This document shows positions 17,953 through 25,702 of a stretch of 64,000 nt of DNA, one piece after another. The translations under genes were made by a program, and so were the position numbers. Under the pieces are notes generated by a model, which worked only from the letters and a program-made list of their open reading frames with translations, was not told the DNA's origin and searched no databases. Position 1 is the first letter of the stretch, and every line of letters starts with the position of its first letter. Source of the DNA: Natrialba magadii ATCC 43099 (GTDB lineage Archaea; Halobacteriota; Halobacteria; Halobacteriales; Natrialbaceae); the NCBI RefSeq assembly GCF_000025625.1, contig NC_013922.1, positions 1,612,001-1,676,000 on the forward strand, written 5' to 3'.

Positions 17953-18328
17953 CAAGCGAGTTCGATGTCCTGTGCGACGACCTCGTCCGTCGCGCAGTTG
18001 GGACCGCGAATTCCCATCGCCAGTATGAGGAATCCGCCGTCGGATGGGAATTGGGGTTGATACAGGCGCTCGATATCATCTGGATGTTGCTTGGTAGTTT
18101 CCTCTCACCGAGTCGCACTGTCGTCATCCGGTGGACCGTGTGCGAAAATGAAGTCTCTGTTGGAACAGACCAACGCCAACCAGTCAATTGAGCGTCTACT
18201 GTGAAAAAGCACCATACTGCCAGCGAATACTCTCTCCAGGAAACGTCAGCAAATATCAAGAAAAGCCAAGGGCCGGCTTCTAGCCAAACCCTTACAATCC
18301 AATCGGTCGTGTAGATATTCAAGCTATC

Positions 18329-19690
18329 ATGACCGACGCAGACCCACGCGAAGAGGTCGACACCCTTCGCGACCGGCTCCGTTCGAGCGGGGAGGACGCA
18401 CGCTACGTTCAGTTCGAAGCTGATCGACGACATCTGTTGAAATTCAGTGATAACATCCGGCTCGTCCCCTCGGAGATCGGCGACCATCGCCACCTGAAAC
18501 TCCTGCGACACTGCTGTCGAATGGCGGCTCTCGTCCCGCCGCCCACCGTCGAGGACTTCAAGGACAACGATGAGGCAGCTGACGCTGGCATCGTCGACGA
18601 AGACGATGTCGACGATCTCCTCGAGGAGCACGGCCTCCTCGGACTCACACTCGAGTACCGTGCCGCTGCGGAAGGTGTTGTCCGCTGGATCAACGAAGAG
18701 TACGCCAACGAACACACGAACCAGGACTACCGGACTGCATTGCGGTCGTTCGGCCGGTACCGCCTCAAGAGAGACGAACCGCCTGAAAGCCTTACCTGGA
18801 TTCCGACCGGGACGAGCAACGACTTCGACCCTGTTCCGTCCGAGCGAGATCTGCTCACCCACGACGATGTCCGGGCGATGATCGAAGAGGGATCGCGAAA
18901 CCCACGTGACAAAGCACTGCTCGCAGTCCAATTCGAGGCCGGACTCCGTGGCGGTGAGCTCTACGACGTCCGCGTTGGCGACGTCTTCGATGGTGAGCAC
19001 TCTGTCGGACTCCACGTCGACGGGAAGGAAGGTGAACGAAGTGTCCACCTGATCACGTCCGTCCCCTACCTCCAGCAGTGGCTCACTAGCCATCCCGCCC
19101 CGGACGACGACCAAGCGTGGCTCTGGAGCAAGCTCTCGTCGGCTGAGCGACCGAGTTACGCCACGTTCCTGAACTACTTCAAGAACGCAGCCGCGCGCGT
19201 CGACGTCACCAAGGACGTCACGCCGACGAACTTCCGGAAGTCGAACACGCGCTGGCTCATTCTGCAGAACTTCTCGACCGCCCGTATCGAAGATCGCCAG
19301 GGCCGCAAGCGTGGATCCGAGCACACTGCCCGCTACATGGCTCGGTTCGGGGAGGAGAGTAACGAACGGGCGTACGCGCAACTCCATGGTCTCGATGTCG
19401 AAGCCAACGAGACTGAAGAGGTTGCACCCCCCGTCCCCTGTCCGCGTTGCGGTGAGGACACACCCAGTGATCGGGACTTTTGCATCCACTGCCACCAGAG
19501 CCTCGACTTCGAAGCGAAGGAACTCCTCGACGAAGTCCGTGAGGTCCTCGACAACCGTTCGATCGAAGCCGAGGACCCCGAGGACCGTCGAGAGTTCGTC
19601 TCGGCTCGACGGACCCTGGAGGAGAAACCCCACGTCATGGACAAAGACGACCTTCATGAGTTCGCCTCCTCGTTGTCAGCCGAGGACTGA
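18329..19690 (+). CDS. Tyrosine recombinase / integrase with C-terminal zinc ribbon
   Basis: 453 residues. There is an N-terminal SAM-like core-binding domain, then a catalytic domain with Arg I in EAGLRGGELYDV (about residue 208), a second Arg in NFRKSNTRWL, and the C-terminal box with His and Tyr in SEHTARYMARFG (about residues 331-338; Tyr nucleophile). It ends with a zinc ribbon (CPRCGEDT...CIHCH, about 370-390) and a helical tail. This layout is that of haloarchaeal element integrases. Directly downstream of tRNA-Lys, it should catalyse insertion and excision at the tRNA. Its 3' end overlaps the convergent operon by 37 bp. An AT-rich stretch just before the ATG carries the probable promoter. 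Confidence 0.88.
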   Translation: MTDADPREEVDTLRDRLRSSGEDARYVQFEADRRHLLKFSDNIRLVPSEIGDHRHLKLLRHCCRMAALVPPPTVEDFKDNDEAADAGIVDEDDVDDLLEEHGLLGLTLEYRAAAEGVVRWINEEYANEHTNQDYRTALRSFGRYRLKRDEPPESLTWIPTGTSNDFDPVPSERDLLTHDDVRAMIEEGSRNPRDKALLAVQFEAGLRGGELYDVRVGDVFDGEHSVGLHVDGKEGERSVHLITSVPYLQQWLTSHPAPDDDQAWLWSKLSSAERPSYATFLNYFKNAAARVDVTKDVTPTNFRKSNTRWLILQNFSTARIEDRQGRKRGSEHTARYMARFGEESNERAYAQLHGLDVEANETEEVAPPVPCPRCGEDTPSDRDFCIHCHQSLDFEAKELLDEVREVLDNRSIEAEDPEDRREFVSARRTLEEKPHVMDKDDLHEFASSLSAED

Positions 19691-19824
19691 AGGACCATCT
19701 CGCAAATTCGACTGACTTCCTCGTCGTCCTCGTGTTTCGCTGCAAGTCGTTCGAACAGCTCGCGTTCGTCATCGGTCAACTCGTCGTTCGGTTCGCTGGA
19801 GGTCGGTGAAGTGCTCTGGCTCAT
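19654..19824 (-). CDS. 56-residue acidic protein, last gene of the small-protein operon
   Basis: It starts at the ATG at 19824 (MSQSTSPTSSEPNDELTDDE), which overlaps the end of the preceding gene (ATGA-type junction). It is largely helical and acidic (ELFERLAAKHEDDEEVSRIC) with no motif. Its 3' end runs antisense into the integrase C-terminus. Function unknown; kept because of the tight coupling. Confidence 0.55.
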   Translation of the reverse strand: MSQSTSPTSSEPNDELTDDERELFERLAAKHEDDEEVSRICEMVLQSSADNEEANS

Positions 19825-20144
19825 TGGTCGGTCACCTGATTGCGGATGTAGATACGCTCGGACCACGGGCGGTCCATCAGTTCGATGCACGTGACTATCG
19901 CTCCCATTCTGGCAAGCAGCACGGTATCGGTACGGCGGTGGTAGCGGGCGACAGCGCCGCGGTGGGCGCTCGGGTAGTGTACTGGGTACGCCTCCTGCCA
20001 CGCCTGTTCAACGTCGACGTCGTCCAGGGGTGATCGAGCGACCCACTGGTCTTCGACGTGACCTGTGATCTCTCCGACGGCGTGGTCGGCAGCGCGCTGT
20101 CGTTCGCGTTCGGTGGTCTCGGCGTTGGCCAGCTGGACCGTCAT
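19821..20144 (-). CDS. Unknown 107-residue protein of the element operon
   Basis: It starts at 20144 (MTVQLANAETTERERQRAAD). A helical N-terminal half precedes a segment AHRGAVARYHRRTDTVLLAR and an ending WSERIYIRNQVTDQ. It overlaps both neighbours by 4 bp, so it is cotranslated within the minus-strand operon. No known domain is recognised. Similar small proteins are common in haloarchaeal plasmids and proviruses. Confidence 0.6.
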   Translation of the reverse strand: MTVQLANAETTERERQRAADHAVGEITGHVEDQWVARSPLDDVDVEQAWQEAYPVHYPSAHRGAVARYHRRTDTVLLARMGAIVTCIELMDRPWSERIYIRNQVTDQ

Positions 20145-20443
20145 GCTGAGACCACTCCGTTGGTGAGCGCGAGTGTCGCCCAGAAGATGAGCGCGACAGC
20201 GCCGAGTAGGACGAGCGTCTTCAGCGGGGTGAGACGCGCTCGTTCGTTGAAGCGCTGGCCGAAGTATCCCTCACGAGTGTCTGGCGAGACGCGGCCGTCA
20301 CCACCGCAGAGACTGCAGGTCCGGTTGCCTTCGTCGAAGCACTCGCCGTTCATGTGGCAGAGCGCATCGAAACAGTCGATGAAATCGCCACGGCCGTCAC
20401 AGCTCGGGCAGTACGCGCCTTCGGTGTGGATGGCCTCAGACAT
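20141..20443 (-). CDS. DnaJ-like zinc-finger protein with membrane anchor
   Basis: 100 residues. Repeated cysteine pairs (CPSCDGRGD near residue 12, CSLCGGDGR near residue 43, plus single Cys between) follow the CxxCxGxG pattern of DnaJ-type zinc modules. A C-terminal membrane helix follows (about residues 75-97, TLVLLGAVALIFWATLALT). It overlaps both flanking genes by a few bases. A membrane-tethered zinc protein is unusual for such operons. The role is unknown. Confidence 0.7.
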   Translation of the reverse strand: MSEAIHTEGAYCPSCDGRGDFIDCFDALCHMNGECFDEGNRTCSLCGGDGRVSPDTREGYFGQRFNERARLTPLKTLVLLGAVALIFWATLALTNGVVSA

Positions 20444-20834
20444 TGCCGGTCACCTCGCTGCGGTCGTGGACCTCGCCGCAGACGCCGCAGGTGATTCCGT
20501 CGACATCGCGCTCGTTTTTGATCGCCGAGTGGCCGCAGGGGAACAGCCCCTCTCGGTCGTCGTCCTCGAGAATCCTCTGGAGGTACTGGTAGGCTCCCGG
20601 GTCGGTTTCCCAGAGACAGCGACGTTTTGCGTACTCCGCCGTCTCAACGCGGTCGGTTCGGCGGACGATCCCTCTGTTCCGTAGTCCGACGAGCTGATCC
20701 GCGAGTTCATCGGAGATGACGTTGGAACGCCATCGTCGGCCGGGTGCCGGGAGATCCGTGAGCAACTGTGCGTTCCGGCGGATGTATGGGCGCTGGAAAC
20801 TCGGTGGCCCTTCGCGTGGAACGCCAGAACTCAC
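20436..20834 (-). CDS. Winged-helix-like protein with C-terminal zinc finger
   Basis: 132 residues. The middle (SNVISDELADQLVGLRNRGIV, RRTDRVETAEYAKRRCLWE) looks like a small HTH/winged helix that senses or reads DNA. The C-terminus has FPCGHSA...CGVCGEVH cysteines suited to zinc. The 8-bp overlap with the next gene marks the operon. A DNA-binding role is inferred, not shown. Confidence 0.6.
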   Translation of the reverse strand: MSSGVPREGPPSFQRPYIRRNAQLLTDLPAPGRRWRSNVISDELADQLVGLRNRGIVRRTDRVETAEYAKRRCLWETDPGAYQYLQRILEDDDREGLFPCGHSAIKNERDVDGITCGVCGEVHDRSEVTGNV

Positions 20835-21133
20835 GCCTGCTCACCCCCTTCTGTTCGAGTCGAGTTCTCAGATTCTGTTTCCAGCTTGACGCTGCACTCG
20901 AGACAGACCCGGACGTACTCGGCGTTCCACATCGCCCGGAGCTTCGCTCGGCTGGTACTCGTTTCAGGGTTCTCGCCGAGCGTGAACTCGAGTTTCTGCG
21001 CGTAGTAGCGCCCGCAGTGCTCGCCACACTCATCGCAGTGGTTGTCGTGGCGACGGCGTCCGAGTCGGAGCTTTGGCTCGCAGATCGCGTACCCGATCGC
21101 CTTCGCGAGGGCGAACTGCACTCGAGCGAGCAC
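20831..21133 (-). CDS. Small Cys-rich protein
   Basis: 100 residues from a GTG at 21133 that overlaps the preceding stop. CDECGEHCG (about residues 33-41) and a later CLECS pair (about residue 77) suggest a treble-clef type zinc site around a basic segment (EPKLRLGRRRH). The acidic tail ends SENSTRTEGGEQA. It overlaps the next gene by 4 bp. Unknown function. Confidence 0.6.
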   Translation of the reverse strand: MLARVQFALAKAIGYAICEPKLRLGRRRHDNHCDECGEHCGRYYAQKLEFTLGENPETSTSRAKLRAMWNAEYVRVCLECSVKLETESENSTRTEGGEQA

Positions 21134-22101
21134 TATTGCTCACCTCCGCTGGCTCGGCAGTCTGCACACTTCGGAATCGTATGCTCGTACTCCTGCCGAC
21201 GGACGGTGTCCCGTCGCTCGCCAGTCGTCGGATCTCGAGTACGGTGCTCGACGACTTCCTCCTCGACGAGCGTCCCGCCGGATGGAACCTGTTCGAGGTC
21301 AGTTTCTGGAACTTCGGTTGTGCAGCCGTAGCAGATGGCTGTTGGAACGGCGACACCGCCATCGGTCGCGACGGCTCGCTGGAGGTCGACGTCATGCATC
21401 TCTTTGCGGGCGTGGTCCTCGGCTTCGTCCGAGACCTCGAGGAGATCCGGGTCGCTGTAGGACCACGTGCAGTCCTCGCAGGTGGCGTGGTGGTGTGGTC
21501 GTCCACCGTCGGCGATCGCGGTCTGGCCGTCGTCACAGTCGTGGTGGACTAGCTCGGCGAGTGAGTCGAACGGCTGGTCGCACAGATCACACCAGTGTGC
21601 ATCGCCCGTGAGGAACGCGTTTCGGCCGCCGTCAGCGGCGAGCGTTTGTTCGAGGCGGTCGCGCACACGCGTGAGGATATCATCTCGGCGGTGCTCGAGT
21701 TCGTGTTCGTCGACGACGTAGTCGATGGCGACTCGTTCGGAGTCACCGACGTCGATGAGCGTCGCGGCTTCGCGAACGGCGCGGTCGACGAGCTCCGCTT
21801 CGGGGACTGTGTGTCCGCCGTCGGTGACCGCCTCGGGTTCGGTGTCGGTCTCTTCGCCCGGCAGTGGGCCGATGTAGCGCCGGCGTCGGGCACCGCAGTC
21901 AGGGCAGGCGTCCGAGCCGTCGGTTTCGTACTCGGTGCCGCAGTTGGTGCACTCGACGGGACGGCAGTCGCGATCGTCGTCGACCTCGTCGGCGGTGTCG
22001 AAGTGATCGGCGGGGACGCCGTAGCGGGATTCCTGGGCGTCCATCTTGCACTGCTGGCAGTGCCACGAGTGATTGCCACAGGTTGGGCAGTCCGAGCTCA
22101 T
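21133..22101 (-). CDS. Multi-zinc-finger protein of the element operon
   Basis: 322 residues from the ATG at 22101 (MSSDCPTCGNHSWHCQQC). At least five separate Cys-pair sites follow: CPTC/CQQC (residues 5-18), CTNC/CPDC (about 50-67), CDLCDQPF...HHDC (C2H2-like, about 170), CEDC (about 205) and CYGC...CADC (about 260 and 313). Between them is a helical DUF-like segment (AELVDRAVREAATLIDVGDS). Such strings of fingers are found in haloarchaeal mobile elements and probably bind nucleic acid. It overlaps the upstream gene by 4 bp. Confidence 0.65.
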   Translation of the reverse strand: MSSDCPTCGNHSWHCQQCKMDAQESRYGVPADHFDTADEVDDDRDCRPVECTNCGTEYETDGSDACPDCGARRRRYIGPLPGEETDTEPEAVTDGGHTVPEAELVDRAVREAATLIDVGDSERVAIDYVVDEHELEHRRDDILTRVRDRLEQTLAADGGRNAFLTGDAHWCDLCDQPFDSLAELVHHDCDDGQTAIADGGRPHHHATCEDCTWSYSDPDLLEVSDEAEDHARKEMHDVDLQRAVATDGGVAVPTAICYGCTTEVPETDLEQVPSGGTLVEEEVVEHRTRDPTTGERRDTVRRQEYEHTIPKCADCRASGGEQ

Positions 22102-22472
22102 CGGCGCTCCTCCAGGTTGACCGCGTGGTTGGTTGTCAGCCACTCGGTGGCGGTGGTGCCTTCGACGCAGTACTGACACGCGCCCGTTGCCGGGCCACCG
22201 GACAGTGGCTCGGGTTCCTGGTGGCGTGCTTCGGCGTCGTCGAACGCCTGGGCGATCCGGAGGCGGTTGAGTCGTGCTGCGTCCTCGTCGGTCAGGTCCG
22301 ACTCGAGTCGGTCGGAGTGGGCGGCAACGGTCGCTGCTGCGTTGATCGCCGCCGAAAGGGCGTCTTCGGGGGTTGTGGGCGTATTCGCTCGGTTGATGAC
22401 CGAGTCGAAATACGGGCTGGTCGTGCTATTCGATCCGTCAGCGTTATCGGCATCGTTGGTGTCTGTGTTCAT
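22098..22472 (-). CDS. First gene of the small-protein operon, one zinc knuckle
   Basis: 124 residues. A disordered acidic N-terminus (MNTDTNDADNADGSN) leads to a helical region (DALSAAINAAATVAAHSDRLESD) and a C-terminal CQYC pair followed by TTNHAV. The stop overlaps the next ATG. The 324-bp gap 22473-22796 upstream holds its promoter and no supported gene. Confidence 0.55.
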   Translation of the reverse strand: MNTDTNDADNADGSNSTTSPYFDSVINRANTPTTPEDALSAAINAAATVAAHSDRLESDLTDEDAARLNRLRIAQAFDDAEARHQEPEPLSGGPATGACQYCVEGTTATEWLTTNHAVNLEERR

Positions 22473-22743
22473 GGTTGCAGGTGACCGGAGCGGATTCCTG
22501 CTCCGGCGTTGGTGTCTGTAACCCGCGGACTACCGGGACGCGACGGCTTTGGTAGGTTTGGAGCGTCCCGGTGAGTGCCGTGAGTGGTTGATTCTGTGGT
22601 TGCTCCCAAAATGCACTAAAGATATCCTGCCCCGTTTCGGAACAGCCACCGACAACTAACGCTGTGTTAGCGACCATAGGGATCTCTGAGGCCACCAAAG
22701 AGCATCTTCGTCGAGGACGGATTCTTACGTGCATGGGACTGTC

Positions 22744-22771
22744 GAAGTGGCGCGCTTATCGCGCCAGCTTC
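22744..22771. terminator. Strong hairpin between the small-protein operon and a CopG gene
   Basis: TGGCGCG (22748-22754) and CGCGCCA (22760-22766) pair around CTTAT, extended by GAAG/CTTC with one bulge. It lies 26 bp past the stop of the leftward ribbon-helix-helix gene, where a terminator is expected. Confidence 0.5.
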
Positions 22772-22796
22772 TCTATGAAATATTTGTATTCTGTGC

Positions 22797-22979
22797 TCAG
22801 AGTCCGTTCACTTCGACAGTGTAGGACTCAGGCGCTTCCCACTCACCTTCGTCCTCCGCCTGAAAGCGAGCAACGAGGGCTTCACGCACGTACCGACTTC
22901 GGTTACTATCAGCGTCTTCTACTCTCTCTTCGAGATCTTCCAACATCTCGTCTGGCATGCTGAATGTCGGATGCGCCAT
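22797..22979 (-). CDS. Ribbon-helix-helix (CopG/Arc-type) regulator
   Basis: 60 residues from the ATG at 22979 (MAHPTFSMPDEMLEDLEERV). The strand PTFSMPDEM is followed by two helices (LEDLEERVEDADSNRSRYVREALVARF) with the SNRSRYVREAL signature of CopG-like dimers. It is divergently transcribed from a second RHH gene, across a 107-bp region full of short repeats that it probably binds. It is likely an autorepressor or the antitoxin-type switch of the element. Confidence 0.8.
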   Translation of the reverse strand: MAHPTFSMPDEMLEDLEERVEDADSNRSRYVREALVARFQAEDEGEWEAPESYTVEVNGL

Positions 22980-23086
22980 ACTACTACCATAGTAGACTAC
23001 AACCATAATAGTATCGGACAGTCCTCGGGTAGAATGGTATTGAAGAATGGTACATTCTTATGGTGGTGTAGCAGAATGGTAGCACC
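22980..23086. promoter_or_regulatory. Shared divergent promoter with repeated operators
   Basis: Next to the leftward gene is the dyad CTACT-accat-AGTAG (22981-22995). Next to the rightward gene, agaatggta is repeated directly at 23031, 23044 and 23073. AT-rich stretches near aaccataatagtat could serve as TATA. The two motif types suggest separate binding by the two RHH products. Confidence 0.5.
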
Positions 23087-23278
23087 ATGACGAGCAAACG
23101 CGACAAGCAAATCTCCACCTATGTCACTGGGGAGGAGAAACAGGACATCCGCGTGCTCGCCGCTAAGCAAGGATATTCGGGTGTCTCCGACTGGCTCCGT
23201 GACCTCGCACTTGAGGAACTTGAGGAGGCTCGGGAAGAGGGAAACTCGACTAACAGCGTCGTAGCAACGGCAAACTGA
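23087..23278 (+). CDS. Ribbon-helix-helix protein
   Basis: 63 residues. STYVTGEEKQDIRVLAAKQG followed by SGVSDWLRDLALEELEEA is the RHH pattern (strand, helix, turn with S/D, helix), similar to MobC/plasmid-partition or repressor forms. It is divergent from the CopG-like gene with its own operator repeats. Likely DNA-binding; the target is presumably the shared intergenic region. Confidence 0.7.
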   Translation: MTSKRDKQISTYVTGEEKQDIRVLAAKQGYSGVSDWLRDLALEELEEAREEGNSTNSVVATAN

Positions 23279-23664
23279 GACGGAGGTACCCACGTCTACT
23301 GCTGTTTTCTGCCGCTCTAATTGCTTCCGTAGGATTTGCTAACTTCAGAGATTGGAAACACACCTCTCGCGTTTGTGTTGGACGGGTCTGTTAAAATATC
23401 CACATAGTGAGAGTTTTTAACGCTCGTGCTGAATACAGGGCGCGAATCGGTCAAAGTGGATGCTGAATGATTGACCAGACGCCAGTTGATCCCTCACAAT
23501 TGTCTCTCTAATCAAACCACTGTTTCAGGGCGGCTTGCTCACAAGACTTACCGCCGTCATTTCCACCAGTTCATACAGCCTTCCTATCGCTGATTCGAGA
23601 ATAGTCACTGTGCAGGTTCCCTTAATTCCCCTGGTTGTTACGAGTGAATACGGATCAGGGAGGC
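23279..23664. other. Intergenic, AT-rich, no gene recognised
   Basis: 386 bp between the RHH gene and the PIN-domain gene. The base composition is clearly lower in G+C than the host flank. No coding frame, hairpin or repeat is strong enough to name. It marks the boundary of the AT-richer defence-like cassette. Confidence 0.4.
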
Positions 23665-24420
23665 CTATGACTCCGTTTCAACTAGTTGTATCTGCCGGAT
23701 GTACTCCGAGATGAAGTTCTCAGTGTTTCTAATATAAAGAGACCCGTTGCAGTCACAGTGTGCTTGTGCGATCTTGTTTACTCGCTCTTCGAAGGTGTAG
23801 ATTCGATCCTCTGAGTCATCGAATTTGAAGTCTTCCTCATCAGAGGTGATGAAGCAATTTCCGAACCCATCGGCGAACCAGTCGACAGCGTGTGCGAGGA
23901 TTTTTCGGTCGTGATCGTTATACATGTGGACAGCCAGATCCGTGAACACGCGAAGGGTGTAGCTGTCGGTGTGGACAGACACGCGCGGAGAGGGCTCCTT
24001 GAAAAGCTTTCGCTCTGCCCGACGAAACGCACGCTGGCGCTTGTTTAGGCGGCGAAGGGCTTCTTCGTCACTATACTGGTCAAGGAGTTCATCCAGGAAG
24101 GAATTCAACACGTCCGCATCCCTATCATTGAGTTCCTCACACGTTCTGAAGTCAAAGGTACTGAGTGGGTTGGTGGAAGCATGGGCAGTAGCATCCTTGA
24201 CACCACTTTGGCGACGTTCGGCGACACCGGTATACTCACCGGCAACCTTCTGACTCACAGAGAGTGTGAGTTGCGGGAGGCAAGAGACGAGAACTTCAGC
24301 GGCTGCCTCGCGCCGGCGCAGTTTCTCGCTGGGGTTGAGGGTCTCTTTCGTGTAATCGATAAGGACAGAGGTATCGACGAAGACATCATCTCCTGCCCCA
24401 GGGTACGATTCACTGCTCAT
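23665..24420 (-). CDS. PIN-domain nuclease
   Basis: 251 residues. The PIN acidic residues are visible: VFVDTSVLIDY (Asp about residue 16), a mid-protein Glu/Asp (EVLVS...EYTGV), and the C-terminal pair in NDHDRKILAHAVDWF (about residue 170) and FITSDEEDFKF (about residue 191). PIN domains are metal-dependent RNases/DNases. At 251 residues it is larger than VapC toxins (about 130), with an inserted basic helical region (RRLNKRQRAFRRAERKLFKE). It is the last gene of the cassette and overlaps the preceding gene by 11 bp, so it belongs to one operon with NurA and HerA. No VapB-like antitoxin adjoins it. Confidence 0.8.
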   Translation of the reverse strand: MSSESYPGAGDDVFVDTSVLIDYTKETLNPSEKLRRREAAAEVLVSCLPQLTLSVSQKVAGEYTGVAERRQSGVKDATAHASTNPLSTFDFRTCEELNDRDADVLNSFLDELLDQYSDEEALRRLNKRQRAFRRAERKLFKEPSPRVSVHTDSYTLRVFTDLAVHMYNDHDRKILAHAVDWFADGFGNCFITSDEEDFKFDDSEDRIYTFEERVNKIAQAHCDCNGSLYIRNTENFISEYIRQIQLVETES

Positions 24421-25624
24421 TATCCGATTCCTCCTCAGCCGTCTCTATCCGCTGCTGCCGGAGCGCGGCATCAGTGAGCGCGTTAGAAAGTCGGATTTCT
24501 TTGTCCTGATCGGCCGATTGGTATGTAGGGACATCCGGCAAAAACCCATCTCGTACGAATTGCTCCTGAAGCTCGCGTGTCTTGGCAGGTGCTTCTTCTT
24601 CGAGAGCTGTGATCCGTTCTTGTGAAATCCGAGTCAACCTCTCAGCGTCGGGCCCAATCGCCGTCAGCTGAGAGATATAGTGAGAAATGTACTGCCAGAT
24701 TACCGCGTCGTACACTTCGTCGAGTGTGTTGAGCGTCTCTGGGGCAGTCAAAGGGATGTCCGCCGCATCATTCGCCTCCACTGCTAGGAGAACATCTTCA
24801 ATCAAATCAGTGAAACCGTGAACAACCCCAGTGACGGCCGAAGGAATGAACTCAGCGCGCATAAGCGCCAGCCGGAGATTAACTGCAGCTCGCCCGGCCT
24901 GTGCTTCAAATGATGTACTTTTCCATCGTTCCGCTACCTCGGGCTCGCCAGTGAGAATCTGCGGTCGATTGTCGATCATGTCGAACGTAGTTTTTCGTGC
25001 ATCCCGAAGCGTAATCCGTAACTTCACGTTCGCCAGATAGATGTCTTTGAGAGGTGGGGGCGCATATTCGTCATAGTATTCCAGAAGAAATGTGTAGTCG
25101 TCGCCGTTCCAATACTCCTTGGTCAATGGCGGCGTAAAATCTTGGTCGAGGAAAAATTGCAGATAGTCATTTTCCGTTAGCTCTCCAAGCTCCGTCTCCT
25201 CGATAGCAGGATGATTATCTATACACTGATTGGGGGACTCCTCAGTCGGTGAGTCGACGCCGTCATCTGTCTGTGAATCGCTTGCCGACTGTTGCCCATC
25301 GTTGGTCGGAGTTTGTGGCTCGGCCGGAGATTGAGTTCCGGTCCCAGCATACGATCCTGACGGTGCCATCACAGCCGTTGGGCCGTATTTGAACCAGCTG
25401 CGTGTTATCGGCGACGTTGTCTGGCTGCCATCAGCTGGGATCGGACCGAGGTAATGCTGAAGGGCGACCTCCGTGTACTTTTGGCGTTTAACACGGGTGC
25501 CTGTCTGCCAATTCAGCCCCTTCCCCTCAACAGCATCCCTAAGCCCCTGGTCAATCCGTCGGAGGACTTCCTGCTCCGTTAAGCTGCCACCCTGTGAACG
25601 GGGGTCATTTGGATCGTTACTCAT
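24410..25624 (-). CDS. Unknown 404-residue cassette protein
   Basis: The N-terminal third ends in a disordered Gln/Ser/Pro/Asp segment (about residues 95-135). The C-terminal two thirds is mostly helical (EYYDEYAPPPLKDIYLANVKL, RAAVNLRLALMRAEFIPSAV, ISHYISQLTAIGPDAERLTR) and contains no nuclease, ATPase or HTH motif I can see. It lies between the PIN and NurA genes in the same operon, overlapping the former. A structural or sensor subunit is the simplest guess from position only. I do not recognise the family. Confidence 0.75.
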   Translation of the reverse strand: MSNDPNDPRSQGGSLTEQEVLRRIDQGLRDAVEGKGLNWQTGTRVKRQKYTEVALQHYLGPIPADGSQTTSPITRSWFKYGPTAVMAPSGSYAGTGTQSPAEPQTPTNDGQQSASDSQTDDGVDSPTEESPNQCIDNHPAIEETELGELTENDYLQFFLDQDFTPPLTKEYWNGDDYTFLLEYYDEYAPPPLKDIYLANVKLRITLRDARKTTFDMIDNRPQILTGEPEVAERWKSTSFEAQAGRAAVNLRLALMRAEFIPSAVTGVVHGFTDLIEDVLLAVEANDAADIPLTAPETLNTLDEVYDAVIWQYISHYISQLTAIGPDAERLTRISQERITALEEEAPAKTRELQEQFVRDGFLPDVPTYQSADQDKEIRLSNALTDAALRQQRIETAEEESDNEQ

Positions 25625-25702
25625 GGAAACAGAAGTGGGACACCGAGATCGTCGGTGTCACCGTTCTTATATACTGTTTGGTCGCGATGGACATATTTCT
25701 TC

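Noticed and set aside
22444-22734. 96-residue leftward ORF upstream of the small-protein operon
   Set aside because: No haloarchaeal acidic bias, overlaps the coding start of the operon's first gene and the likely promoter.
23665-24420. VapBC toxin-antitoxin reading of the PIN gene
   Set aside because: The protein is about twice the length of VapC, has a large insert and overlaps a 404-residue gene; no antitoxin-sized partner is adjacent.
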